NCBI RefSeq assembly: GCF_902141855.1 | Contig: NZ_CABFVH010000001.1 | Coordinates: 186,001-250,000, forward strand | Direction of reading: 5' to 3' | Source of the DNA: Methylobacterium dankookense | Lineage (GTDB): Bacteria; Pseudomonadota; Alphaproteobacteria; Rhizobiales; Beijerinckiaceae | DNA: 64,000 nucleotides | In this document: in pieces, positions 8,799 through 17,188 of the stretch | How the letters are laid out: each line of letters opens with the position of its first letter | How positions within the stretch are numbered: the first letter of the stretch is position 1 | The notes under the pieces: generated by a model | What the model was told of the DNA's origin: nothing | Databases searched by the model: none | The model's input: the letters and a program-made list of their open reading frames with translations, nothing else | Program-made: the position numbers and the translations under genes

Positions 8799-9538
8799 GC
8801 CCGCGTGACCTCGGGCGTGAACAGGTAGCCGCCGGAGCGGATCGTGCGGATGATCTCGGGATTGCGCGAATCGCGCTCGATCTTCTGGCGGATCCGGCTG
8901 ATCAGCACGTCGATGCTGCGCTCGAACGGGCCGGCCGCCCGCCCCTGCGTGAGATCGAGGAGCTGGTCGCGGGAGAGCACCCGGCCCGGGCGCAGGCAGA
9001 GGGCGTGGAGCAGGTCGAACTCCGCGCCCGTGACGGCGACCCGGGCGCCCTCGGGGCTGAGCACCTGCCGCAGCGACACGTCGAGGGTCCAGCCGGCGAA
9101 GTGGAGGCGGCGCACGCCGTCCTCGTCGGTGGCGTTGGCGGCGGTGCGGCGCAGGATGGCGCGGATGCGCGCCAGGAGCTCGCGCGGGTTGAAGGGCTTG
9201 GCGAGGTAGTCATCGGCGCCGAGCTCCAGCCCGATGATGCGGTCGATCTCCTCACTCTTCGCGGTGAGCATCAGGACGGGGACCTGGGAGGCGGCCCGCA
9301 GGCGGCGGCACAGGCTGAGCCCGTCCTCGCCCGGCAGCATCAGGTCGAGGACGATCAGGTCGACCCTGGCGTCGCCGAGCACCCGGTCCATCTCGCGCCC
9401 GTCGCCGGCCAGCGTCACGCGGCACTCGTTGCCGCGCAGGTAGCGCGCGACGAGGGCCGAGATCTCGCGGTCGTCCTCGACGACGAGGATGTGGGGCGTC
9501 GCGGTCGCGGTCATCACGGAGGGTTCGGTCGCCAGCAT
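8795..9538 (-). CDS. OmpR-family response regulator
   Basis: A 247-residue regulator: receiver domain with acidic pocket EDD (21-23), phospho-acceptor Asp65 in VLDLMLPG, and conserved Lys in YLAKPF near 118, followed by a C-terminal winged helix with the VTGAEFDLLHALCLRPGRV core and the RTIRSGGYLF wing. It precedes its kinase in a 4-base overlap. Two starts are possible, ATG 9538 and ATG 9514; neither has a clear ribosome site, and the shorter one starts 6 residues before the first beta-strand. The target genes are not evident; neighbours do not include an obvious porin. Confidence 0.9.
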   Translation of the reverse strand: MLATEPSVMTATATPHILVVEDDREISALVARYLRGNECRVTLAGDGREMDRVLGDARVDLIVLDLMLPGEDGLSLCRRLRAASQVPVLMLTAKSEEIDRIIGLELGADDYLAKPFNPRELLARIRAILRRTAANATDEDGVRRLHFAGWTLDVSLRQVLSPEGARVAVTGAEFDLLHALCLRPGRVLSRDQLLDLTQGRAAGPFERSIDVLISRIRQKIERDSRNPEIIRTIRSGGYLFTPEVTRA

Positions 9539-9751
9539 GCACTGGTTATGGCCCGGCCCGGGCCGCATTCGGAAGATGGGGCGGCGCGGACAATTGTAAC
9601 CACACGTTTCCGCGGTGGCGGCGGACATATCCGGAAACACGTCAAGCGCTTACGGCCCCGCGCGGATCATCCGCCCGGAGCATGGAAGAGGGTCGCGGTC
9701 GGCATCCCGCAGCCCCCGGGATGCGGCCCGGATATCCGGGCCGCCCCGTCC

Positions 9752-9820
9752 TCACTCCGCCGGCTGCAGGGCGATGGCCGGCTGACGGCGCATCAGCGCG
9801 GCGTAGATCACGACTGCGTC
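9752..9820 (-). pseudogene. possible 3' remnant of an unidentified gene
   Basis: Read on the minus strand, this stretch encodes DAVVIYAALMRRQ followed by a short tail and a TGA at 9752-9754. It looks like the C-terminal helix of a real protein (small hydrophobic residues, no Arg/Pro bias of antisense frames) and stops abruptly where the plus-strand TetR homology begins. The parent family was not recognised. GC-rich inverted repeats (GGATATCC at 9730-9737) lie just beyond the stop. This is an inference from amino-acid texture only. Confidence 0.3.
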
Positions 9821-10324
9821 GTGGGCGTCTCGAAGCCGCACCTGTACTATTACTTCGACCACAAGGAAGATCTGTACCGCGCCCTGCTGGAGCGGGCGAT
9901 GAACACCTGGGCGGCGGACATCGACGCCCTCGACCTCGCGGGCGACCTGCGCACGGTCCTGCGCGACTACATCCACCGCAAGATCGACTTCTCGCGGGAC
10001 CACCCGTCCCTGTCGAAGATCTATGCCACCGAAATCATCAGCGGTGCGCCGCATATCGGCAGCTTCATCGATTCGGTCTCGACGCCGCAGCTGCTCGCGA
10101 AGGTGGCGATGGTGGAGGAATGGGCCGCGGCCGGCTTGGTCCGGCCGATCAGCCCGGCCGATTTGTTCTTCTGCATCTGGGCGATGACGCAGGCCTATGC
10201 CGATTTCTCGGACCAGATGGCGCTGATGAAGAAGAAGGACCGCCTCGACGAGACGGATTACGTGGCCGCGAAGGCGACCATCGTGCAACTGGTGTTCGGC
10301 GGCCTGGGCCTGCCGCTGGATTGA
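9821..10324 (+). pseudogene. TetR/AcrR-family regulator lacking its DNA-binding domain
   Basis: The sequence enters TetR homology at GVSKPHLYYYF (recognition-helix end of the HTH) and then runs through the KEDLYRALLERA hinge and an all-helical ligand domain with SLSKIYATEIISGAPHI, closest in texture to RutR-like regulators. About 45 residues that should precede GVSKP, including helices 1-2 of the HTH, are absent; upstream codons in the same frame show no TetR pattern. From the GTG at 9821 the product would be 167 residues. A normal homologue is about 210. It is therefore probably a 5'-truncated pseudogene, unless the ligand domain alone is made. The next gene is convergent. Confidence 0.7.
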
Positions 10325-10343
10325 GGATCAAGCGGCAGCGCGG

Positions 10344-11213
10344 TCAGCGCCGCCGCTTGATCGAGCCCACCGTCTGCATCTGCGACTGGGCCTCGGTGCG
10401 GTCGTCGTCGCTCGCACTGGCCCAGTTCTTCTCGTAGAGGTTGACGATCCAGTCGTCCTTGCGCCCCTGCGCCCCCTCGCGGGCGAGCGCCAGCCACATC
10501 AGGCCGCGCACCCGCTGCACCGGCACGCCGCCGAGGCCGTTGACGAGGATGTCGCCGAGGAGCGCCTGGGCCGGATGGTGGCCCTTCTCCGCGGCGAGGT
10601 TGAACCAGCGCGCCGCCTGCTTCGGGTCCGCGTCGACGCCGTTGCCGTCGAGGTAGAGCCGGGCGAGGTTGTACTGCGCGTTGGGGTCCCCGAAATAGGA
10701 CGCCGCGTAGTTGAACATGTCGTAGGCGCGCTCGGGGTTCGAGCGCACATAGGTGCCCTTGATCCCGTCGAGGAAATAGGTGCCGAGCGCCGTGAAGGCG
10801 GAGGCCGTCACGGCGGAGGTCTGCGCGTCCGGCCCGTCGGCGTTGCCGGCATCGGCGATGCGCGAGAAATACTCGAACGCCTTCAGGTCGTCGTGCGGCA
10901 CGCCGTCCCCGTCCGCGTACATGCGGCCGAGCTTCCACAGGGCCAGGGCATGGCCCTGGCCGGCGGCGTATTCGAGGGCGCGGGCGGCGCCTTCCTTGTC
11001 GCCCGCATTGTACTCGCGCACGCCCGCCCGCAGCGCGTCCTTGGCGGAGCGGTAGCTCCGCTCCGGCACGGGGGTGCGCGCGGTCGCGTCGAGCGCGCGC
11101 GGGGCCGGCGGCAGCGCGGCCAAGGTCAACGCGGCGCAGAGCCCCGCGAAGACCGAGGAGCGCAGGATTGCGAGCCTTCGGCGCCGACCCGGAGCGGCCC
11201 CGGCCGGCCGCAT
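10344..11213 (-). CDS. exoR: ExoR-like Sel1-repeat periplasmic regulator
   Basis: A 289-residue secreted protein: basic n-region and hydrophobic core up to about residue 38 form a signal peptide, followed by Sel1/TPR-like repeats with the spaced pattern A..G...A...LG.MY..G.GV (for example LWKLGRMYADGDGVPHDD and AQYNLARLYLDGNGVD). The arrangement and the conserved AASYFGDPNAQ stretch match ExoR, which in rhizobia represses the ExoS-ChvI system controlling exopolysaccharide and motility from the periplasm. No exoS/chvI genes are in the window. The start chosen (11213) gives the best signal peptide and avoids overlap with ilvD, whose stop lies 20 bases upstream; an ATG at 11246 is possible. Confidence 0.75.
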   Translation of the reverse strand: MRPAGAAPGRRRRLAILRSSVFAGLCAALTLAALPPAPRALDATARTPVPERSYRSAKDALRAGVREYNAGDKEGAARALEYAAGQGHALALWKLGRMYADGDGVPHDDLKAFEYFSRIADAGNADGPDAQTSAVTASAFTALGTYFLDGIKGTYVRSNPERAYDMFNYAASYFGDPNAQYNLARLYLDGNGVDADPKQAARWFNLAAEKGHHPAQALLGDILVNGLGGVPVQRVRGLMWLALAREGAQGRKDDWIVNLYEKNWASASDDDRTEAQSQMQTVGSIKRRR

Positions 11214-11232
11214 GGGCCGGCAGAGGTCAGTC

Positions 11233-12963
11233 CTAGATGTCCGCATAGCTCTGCGTCTCCTTGGCGCCGCCCGGATGGGTGACGGCGCCGTTCACCGCCG
11301 GGCCGACGCCCTGCGCGTACTTCCAGAGGTAGCCGGAGGTGGCCGTGTTCGGCCGCGGCGCCCAGGCCTTGCGGCGCTCGGCGAGCTCCGCGTCCGAGAG
11401 CGCCACGTCGAGGGTGCCCTTGATCGCGTCGAGGGTGATGATGTCGCCGTCGCGCAGCAGGCCGATCGGCCCGCCGACCGCGGCCTCGGGCCCGACATGG
11501 CCGACGCAGAAGCCGCGGGTCGCGCCGGAGAAGCGCCCGTCGGTGATCAGCGCGACCTTGTCGCCCATGCCCTGGCCGTAGAGCGCGGCGGTGGTGGAGA
11601 GCATCTCACGCATGCCGGGTCCGCCGCGCGGGCCCTCGTAGCGGATCACCAGCACCTCGCCCTCCTTGTAGGAGCGCGACTGGACGGCCGCGAAGCAGGC
11701 CTCCTCGCCGTCGAAGACGCGGGCCGGGCCGGTGAAGACCTGCTTCTCGGCGGCCATGCCGGCGACCTTCACGATGGCGCCCTCGGGGGCGAGGTTGCCC
11801 TTGAGGCCGACGACGCCGCCGGTGGGCGTGATCGGGTTGTTGGCCGGGCGCACCACGTCCTGGTCCGGGTTCCAGGCCACCTTCTCGAGGTTCTCGGCGA
11901 TGGTGCGGCCGGTGACCGTCAGGCAGTCGCCGTGCAGGAAGCCGTGGTCGAGCAGCGTCTTCATGAGGAGGGGGATGCCGCCGACCTCGAACATGTCCTT
12001 GGCCACGTAGCGCCCGCCCGGCTTCAGGTCGGCGATGTAGGGCGTGCGCCGGAAGATCTCGGCCACGTCGAACAGGGTGAACGCGATGCCCGCCTCGTGG
12101 GCGATGGCCGGCAGGTGCAGGGCCGCGTTGGTGGAGCCGCCCGAGGCCGCCACCGTCGCGGCGGCGTTCTCCAGCGCCTTGCGGGTGACGATGTCGCGCG
12201 GGCGGATGTTCTTGGCGATGAGCTCCATCACCTTCTCGCCGGCCGCGGCGCAGAACTTGTCGCGGATCTCGTACGGGGCGGGCGCGCCGGCCGAATAGGG
12301 CAGCGCGAGGCCGATCGCTTCGGAGACGGTCGCCATGGTGTTGGCGGTGAACTGCGCGCCGCAGGCGCCGGCCGAGGGGCAGGCGACCTGCTCCAGCTCG
12401 TCGAGGTCGTCGAGGCTCATGTCGCCGACGGCGACCTTGCCCACCGCCTCGAAGAGGTCCTGCACGGTGACCGGCTTGCCGCGGAAGGAGCCGGGCAGGA
12501 TCGAGCCGCCATAGATGAAGATCGACGGCACGTTGAGGCGCACCATGGACATCATCATGCCGGGCAGCGACTTGTCGCAGCCGGCGAGGCCCACGAGGGC
12601 GTCGTAGGCGTGGCCGCGCATGGTCAGCTCGACCGAGTCGGCGATGACCTCGCGCGACGGCAGCGAGGCGCGCATGCCGCTATGCCCCATGGCGATGCCG
12701 TCGGTGACGGTGATGGTGCAGAACTCGCGCGGGGTGCCGTGGGCGGCGGCGACGCCCTTCTTCACCGCCTGCGCCTGGCGCATCAGCGAAATGTTGCAGG
12801 GAGCGGCCTCGTTCCAGCACGAGGCGACGCCCACGAGCGGCTGGTGAATCTGCTCGCGGGTCAGGCCCATGGCGTAGAGATAGGAGCGGTGCGGGGCACG
12901 GTCCGGCCCCTCCGTGACGTGCCGGCTCGGCAGCTTCGACTTGTCGTTCACGCGCGCGTCCAT
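11233..12963 (-). CDS. ilvD: dihydroxy-acid dehydratase
   Basis: Iron-sulfur dehydratase of the branched-chain amino acid pathway, turning 2,3-dihydroxy-isovalerate and 2,3-dihydroxy-3-methylvalerate into 2-oxo acids. The 576-residue protein has conserved cysteines at 56 ([10 protein letters not shown]), 129 ([11 protein letters not shown]) and 201 (CPSAGACG), and the C-terminal [20 protein letters not shown] signature. Length around 575 fits the short IlvD class. An ExoR-like gene follows 19 bases downstream on the same strand, but functional linkage is not expected. The 294-base region upstream showed no leader peptide with clustered Ile/Leu/Val codons. Confidence 0.97.
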   Translation of the reverse strand: MDARVNDKSKLPSRHVTEGPDRAPHRSYLYAMGLTREQIHQPLVGVASCWNEAAPCNISLMRQAQAVKKGVAAAHGTPREFCTITVTDGIAMGHSGMRASLPSREVIADSVELTMRGHAYDALVGLAGCDKSLPGMMMSMVRLNVPSIFIYGGSILPGSFRGKPVTVQDLFEAVGKVAVGDMSLDDLDELEQVACPSAGACGAQFTANTMATVSEAIGLALPYSAGAPAPYEIRDKFCAAAGEKVMELIAKNIRPRDIVTRKALENAAATVAASGGSTNAALHLPAIAHEAGIAFTLFDVAEIFRRTPYIADLKPGGRYVAKDMFEVGGIPLLMKTLLDHGFLHGDCLTVTGRTIAENLEKVAWNPDQDVVRPANNPITPTGGVVGLKGNLAPEGAIVKVAGMAAEKQVFTGPARVFDGEEACFAAVQSRSYKEGEVLVIRYEGPRGGPGMREMLSTTAALYGQGMGDKVALITDGRFSGATRGFCVGHVGPEAAVGGPIGLLRDGDIITLDAIKGTLDVALSDAELAERRKAWAPRPNTATSGYLWKYAQGVGPAVNGAVTHPGGAKETQSYADI

Positions 12964-13257
12964 GACCCAGGTCCCGTCGTACTCTTCGAAGATTCCAGAG
13001 ATGGGGTGCGCAAAGCCCCATCACATCGCCTGGCGACGATGCGCGAGGGACCTCGAAAACGCCTGTCCGGAATCGTTCGCAACCCGGCGGTAAAGCGTTG
13101 CAGGAATTGTCGTTTGCCGCCGATGCTGAGGTGGTCCCGGTTTATGGCGGGAACGCGGCGGATCAGGGCAGCGCTCGGGGCAAACCCGGGATGCTTTCGC
13201 GGTGTTGCGACCTCGCCACAGCTAAGCTTCGCTCCCCGCGTCGAGAGGCGGAGACGA
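12964..13257. other. intergenic region between ilvD and eutC
   Basis: This 294-base stretch contains the upstream region of ilvD (minus strand) and the 3' flank of eutC (also minus strand). No open frame with protein-like composition, riboswitch core or attenuator hairpin with T run was recognised. Confidence 0.5.
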
Positions 13258-14037
13258 TCAGTCTTCCGGAAGCTGCGGGACGGCGGGATTTTCCGCCAGC
13301 ACGCGGTCGCTCTCGTCCTTCAGGCGCACCCCGGTGAGGCCGCGGGCCAGCGCCTGGCTCAGCAGCCAGCCGAGCTTGAACGCCGCCTTGTCGGGGGTGA
13401 GGCCGGCGGGCCGCACATTCGAGATGCAGTTCCGTTCCGCATCGGTTCGGCCGGCGCGCGGATCGAGGGTCAAGTAGATGCCGAGACTGTCCGGCGAGGA
13501 CAGGCCGGGCCGCTCGCCGACCAGGACCGCCACGGCGCGCGCCCGCAGGGCCTCGCCGACGGCGTCGCCGAGCGCCACCCGGGCCTGGGACGCCACCACC
13601 ACGGGGGCGAGGCGCCAGCCGGCCCGCTCCGCATGGGGCAGGAAGGCTTCGAGCAGCGGCACGGCGTTCTCGTGCACCGCCCGGGCCGAGAGGCCGTCCG
13701 CGACGACGAGGGCGAGGTCGCAGGCCTCCCCGGCGGAGGCGGCGAGGCGGCCGCGGTCGTCGGGAGCGAGGCGGCGGCCGAGATCGGGCCGGCGCAGATA
13801 GGCCGCGCGGTCGCCGGCCTGCGAGGCGGCGGGCAATGTGGCGAGGCCGAGCGCCTCGATCTCGACGCGCAGGGCCCGCGCGTCCATGGGCATGTGCACG
13901 GCGTCGCGGGCCTGGGCGTGGGCGAGGCCGAACCGGAGCACGCTCCGCGTGGTCTGGCCGCTGCCGGCGCGGCCGAGGCCGATCCGGGCGGGGGTCAGCC
14001 CGGCCAGCCGCGCCCAGATCTCCGACTGGTCGCTCAT
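13258..14037 (-). CDS. eutC: ethanolamine ammonia-lyase small subunit
   Basis: Light chain of the adenosylcobalamin-dependent ethanolamine ammonia-lyase, which splits ethanolamine into acetaldehyde and ammonia. The 259-residue length is shorter than the E. coli chain (about 295) because the N-terminal extension is reduced, as in many non-enteric EutC. The conserved core (VVADGLSARAVHENAVPLLEAF region around 140-160, ERPGLSSPDSLGIYLT, and ERNCISNVRP near the C-terminus) is complete. It overlaps eutB by 4 bases. No microcompartment shell, eutA reactivase or eutH transporter gene is adjacent. Confidence 0.95.
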   Translation of the reverse strand: MSDQSEIWARLAGLTPARIGLGRAGSGQTTRSVLRFGLAHAQARDAVHMPMDARALRVEIEALGLATLPAASQAGDRAAYLRRPDLGRRLAPDDRGRLAASAGEACDLALVVADGLSARAVHENAVPLLEAFLPHAERAGWRLAPVVVASQARVALGDAVGEALRARAVAVLVGERPGLSSPDSLGIYLTLDPRAGRTDAERNCISNVRPAGLTPDKAAFKLGWLLSQALARGLTGVRLKDESDRVLAENPAVPQLPED

Positions 14038-15413
14038 GCGGCGATCCCGGCTGCGTCGGCGAGCAGGCGGTTCGGCGCGCCGGTCAGAAGCGCCCCCTGC
14101 CCGTCCGTCAGGCCGATGGCGTGCAGCCAGGCCTCGAATTCGGGCGCGCGCTTCAGGCCGAGCACCTCGCGCAGGTAGAGCTGATCGTGGAACGAGGTGG
14201 ACTGGTAGTTCAGCATCACGTCGTCGGCCCCTGGCACGCCCATCACGTAGGTGCAGCCGGCCGCGCCCAGCAGCGTCAGCAGCGTGTCCATGTCGTCCTG
14301 ATCGGCCTCGGCGTGGTTGGTGTAGCAGACGTCGACGCCGAGCGGCACGCCCATCAGCTTGCCGCAGAAATGGTCCTCCAGTCCGGCGCGGATGATCTCC
14401 TTGCCGTCGTAGAGATATTCGGGGCCGATGAAGCCGACCACGGTGTTGACGAGGAGCGGCCGGAAGGCGCGGGCCACCGCGTAGGCGCGCGCCTCCAGCG
14501 TCTGCTGGTCGATGCCGTGATGGGCGTCGGCCGAGAGGCAGGAGCCCTGGCCGGTCTCGAAATACATGCCGTTGTCGCCGAGGCTGCCGCGCTTGAGCCC
14601 CAGCATCGCCTCGTGCGCCTCCTTGAGCAGGCCGAGCGTGACGCCGAACCCCGCATTGGCGGCCTCGGTGCCGGCCACCGACTGGAAGACGAGGTCGACG
14701 GGCAGGCCGCGCTCCATCGCCTCGAGCGTGGTGGTGACATGGGTGAGCACGCATGCTTGCGTCGGGATGGCGTGGCGCTGGATCAGCTCGTCGAGGAGCT
14801 TCAGGAGGTCGCCGAGCGCCTGCACCGAATCCGAGGCCGGGTTGATGCCGATCACCGCGTCGCCGCAGCCATAGGACAGCCCGTCGAGGATCGCTGCGGT
14901 GATGCCGGCGGGATCGTCGGTCGGATGGTTCGGCTGCAGGCGCACGGCCAGGGTGCCGGGCAGGCCGATCGTATTGCGGAACCGCGTGACCACGCGGCAT
15001 TTCCGGGCGACCAGGATCAGGTCCTGGTTGCGCATGATCTTCGACACGGCGGCCGCGATCTCGGGCGTCACCGCGGGCGCGATGCGGGCCAGCGTCTCGG
15101 TGGAGGCGGTGAGCAGGAACTCGCGGAAATCGCCGACCGTGAGGTGCCCGATCTCGGCGAAGGCGGCCTGATCGTGCGTGTCGAGGATCAGGCGGGTGAC
15201 CGCGTCGGCCTCGTAGGGGATGAGCGGCCGGGCCAGGATCTCCTTGAGCGGCACCTCGGCAAGGCACCAGCGCGCCGCCCAGCTCTCCTCCGCCGTCTCC
15301 GCGGCGATGCCGGCGAGCCGGTCGCCCGAACGCGGCGGCGTCGCCTTCGCCATCAGCGTGGCGAGATCCGCGAAGGCCCAAATGTGCGAGCCGACGACGT
15401 GGCGATAGGCCAT
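14034..15413 (-). CDS. eutB: ethanolamine ammonia-lyase large subunit
   Basis: Catalytic (TIM barrel) chain of ethanolamine ammonia-lyase; 459 residues against about 453 in enteric EutB. Recognisable blocks include RNTIGLPGTLAVRLQPNHPTDD, the GDAVIGINPASDS stretch that lines the active site, and NHAEADQDDMDTLLTLLGAAGCTYVMGVPGADDVMLNYQ in the C-terminal third (positions given here only by motif order). The 4-base overlap with eutC (ATGA) implies coupled synthesis. In the inferred host it would supply nitrogen from ethanolamine or free acetaldehyde for oxidation. Upstream, 15414-15636, contains a palindromic repeat rather than a riboswitch that I could recognise. Confidence 0.96.
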   Translation of the reverse strand: MAYRHVVGSHIWAFADLATLMAKATPPRSGDRLAGIAAETAEESWAARWCLAEVPLKEILARPLIPYEADAVTRLILDTHDQAAFAEIGHLTVGDFREFLLTASTETLARIAPAVTPEIAAAVSKIMRNQDLILVARKCRVVTRFRNTIGLPGTLAVRLQPNHPTDDPAGITAAILDGLSYGCGDAVIGINPASDSVQALGDLLKLLDELIQRHAIPTQACVLTHVTTTLEAMERGLPVDLVFQSVAGTEAANAGFGVTLGLLKEAHEAMLGLKRGSLGDNGMYFETGQGSCLSADAHHGIDQQTLEARAYAVARAFRPLLVNTVVGFIGPEYLYDGKEIIRAGLEDHFCGKLMGVPLGVDVCYTNHAEADQDDMDTLLTLLGAAGCTYVMGVPGADDVMLNYQSTSFHDQLYLREVLGLKRAPEFEAWLHAIGLTDGQGALLTGAPNRLLADAAGIAA

Positions 15414-15515
15414 CCGGTCACCCTGTCGAGGATCGAGGTGGTGCGATCATAGCAGAAGGCGGGGCGTTCCAGCGCGGAGCGTGCCACGGCTCCACACCCC
15501 TGCCGAGTGAAACGC

Positions 15516-15548
15516 GGGTCCCCTCTCCCGTTCGGGAGAGGGGGCCCG
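15516..15548. repeat. palindromic intergenic repeat, copy 1
   Basis: An 11-bp inverted repeat (15520-15530 with 15533-15543), core CCCTCTCCCG/CGGGAGAGGG, preceded by ACGCGGGTC. The same core and flank recur at 26991-27023 and 35800-35833 (inverted), so this is a dispersed element. Confidence 0.8.
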
Positions 15549-15636
15549 TCGCGGTTCAGATGCATGTCCTGAAGCCAAGCACCGATTTCCCGTAGAGCGA
15601 CGTGCGCGCACAGGATCACAGGACGACAGGATCCCC

Positions 15637-16497
15637 TCACGCCGCCCCGGCATGCGGGGCGGGCTCCTCCGTCGAGATCGCGTCGACGGTGCGCGGTATC
15701 GGGCTGCCCATCCCGTCGACGCGCTGGATGCGGATCTGCTGGTTGACCGGCTGCATGTTGCCGTAGGGCGTCGAGAAGGCGATCTCGGCCGCATCCCGGC
15801 CGATGCCGATGCGCACCAGCCCGTCGAGATCGGCCTGCCGCGTGGCGTCGAACAGCCACCAGCGCCCGTCGAGATAGGCCTCGAACACCGCGTGGAAGTC
15901 GCTCGGCACGAGGCCGTGCGCGTAGCAGCTCACGAAGCGGGCCGGGATGCCGAGCGCCCGGCAGAAGGCGGTGCCGAGATGCGCGAAGTCGCGGCAGACG
16001 CCCGCGCGCTTCAGCAGGGTCTCGTCGGCGGTGGTCTCCTGGTCGCTGGCGCCGGGCACGTAGGCGATGTGGTCGTGGATCCAGTTGCAGATCGCGTTGA
16101 CGCGCTGGTGGCCCTTGGGCAGCGCCGAGAACTCGGCCCGGGCGAAGGGCGTCAGCCGGTCGGAGGAGACGAAGCGGCTCGGCAGCAGGAAGGGCAGGAT
16201 GTCGATGGGCAGCGCCGAGATCGGCGTCTCGTTGACGGTCGCCGGGTCGGCGCGGTGCACCGTGAGGTCGACCTCGGCGTTGTACTCCACCGCGAGCTGG
16301 CCGACCGGCACGTTGACGCCGAGATAGCGGTTCTTGAGATCGGGCGTGACGTAGACCTCGCGCCTGAGATCCGGCGTGAGAACCAGGCTCTCACTCAGGA
16401 TCTCGACGCTCCTCAGCCGCGCCACCTCGAAATTGAAGATGAAGGTCGTGTCCGCGAGGATGTTGTAGGACAGGCTGCAGCCGAGGGTGTAGCGCAT
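15637..16497 (-). CDS. transglutaminase-like cysteine protease domain protein
   Basis: A 286-residue cytosolic protein without signal peptide. The transglutaminase-core triad is visible in order: Cys168 (AGVCRDFAHL), His202 (DFHAVFEAYL) and Asp217 (WLFDATR), with an N-terminal beta-rich half (1-125) as in the alpha/proteobacterial transglutaminase family often found next to circularly permuted ATP-grasp and alpha-E genes. Those partners are not here; it is followed by lutC on the same strand after a 94-base gap. The start ATG 16497 is chosen because residues before it lack conservation. Substrate unknown. Confidence 0.8.
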   Translation of the reverse strand: MRYTLGCSLSYNILADTTFIFNFEVARLRSVEILSESLVLTPDLRREVYVTPDLKNRYLGVNVPVGQLAVEYNAEVDLTVHRADPATVNETPISALPIDILPFLLPSRFVSSDRLTPFARAEFSALPKGHQRVNAICNWIHDHIAYVPGASDQETTADETLLKRAGVCRDFAHLGTAFCRALGIPARFVSCYAHGLVPSDFHAVFEAYLDGRWWLFDATRQADLDGLVRIGIGRDAAEIAFSTPYGNMQPVNQQIRIQRVDGMGSPIPRTVDAISTEEPAPHAGAA

Positions 16498-16591
16498 CGG
16501 GAGTCTTTCGCTGGGGCCGTTTCGGCCACCAGCACAAGCGCGCAAAGCTATGCCGGTTCCCGGCCCGCCTGCCCGAAAAAGCGTCGTCGGC

Positions 16592-17188
16592 TTAAGGGTT
16601 TGCCCGCGGTTGCAGCACCACGGTCAGCGAGCGCACGCCCTGTGCCCCGTGGATCAGCACGCCCTCGATGTCGGCCGTGGCCGAGGGGCCGGTATGGAGC
16701 ACCGCATAGGCCGCCTGCCCGAATTCCGGGCGGCGATAGGCCGCCTGAACGTTGGGCAGGATATCGGCGGGGTCGAGCAGCACAACGAGGTGCTGGGCGA
16801 GGTAGGCGACCGCGTTCACGATCAACTGGTCCTGCGTAAAGAGGACCGAGCCGGTCTCGGCGATGCCGAAGACGGCGCGGACCACCGCCACGTCCACGTC
16901 GTTCACCTCCTGCGGACGCGACACCGCGCGCAGATCGAGGGTGCCCTCGAGCTCCGGCACGGCCGAGGCGACGACCTTGGCGGCGTCCAGGCGTTCGCGC
17001 ACGCCGGCGAAGACGTCGTCCGCACCGGGCTCGGCCACGCGGCCGCCCATGCGTACCAGCCGCTCGCCGAACTCGGCGACGAGGTCGTCGCCGACCAGCG
17101 GCTGGAACAGGGGCACCTCCGGCAGGGGGAACTCGCCCGCCGGCCGGTTCTGACGGATGTCGGAGAAGATCGCCTCGCGTGCGCTCAC
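16592..17188 (-). CDS. lutC: lactate utilization protein C (LUD domain)
   Basis: A 198-residue LUD-domain protein, third component of the LutABC iron-sulfur lactate oxidase complex. The core GTLDLRAVSRP ... DVAVVRAVFGIAETGSVLF and the late PSATADIEGVLIHGAQG motif are typical of LutC/YkgG. It begins with GTG at 17188, overlapping the lutB stop as GTGA; no ATG is near. Compared with B. subtilis LutC (about 240 residues) the N-terminal part is shortened. Last gene of lutA-lutB-lutC on the minus strand. Confidence 0.9.
   Translation of the reverse strand: MSAREAIFSDIRQNRPAGEFPLPEVPLFQPLVGDDLVAEFGERLVRMGGRVAEPGADDVFAGVRERLDAAKVVASAVPELEGTLDLRAVSRPQEVNDVDVAVVRAVFGIAETGSVLFTQDQLIVNAVAYLAQHLVVLLDPADILPNVQAAYRRPEFGQAAYAVLHTGPSATADIEGVLIHGAQGVRSLTVVLQPRANP

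Noticed and set aside
9005-9820. The plus-strand open frame upstream of the TetR fragment as its missing N-terminus
   Set aside because: The frame is antisense to the response regulator; only the part after GVSKP fits TetR.
12964-13257. Attenuator or leader peptide upstream of ilvD
   Set aside because: No short frame rich in Ile, Leu or Val and no terminator-like hairpin pair was seen.
11074-14178. A plus-strand open frame of over 1,000 codons antisense to ilvD and eutC
   Set aside because: It has no recognisable family and lies opposite clear IlvD and EutC motifs.
15414-15636. Cobalamin riboswitch upstream of eutB
   Set aside because: No B12-box-like core was recognised; the region is dominated by a palindromic repeat.
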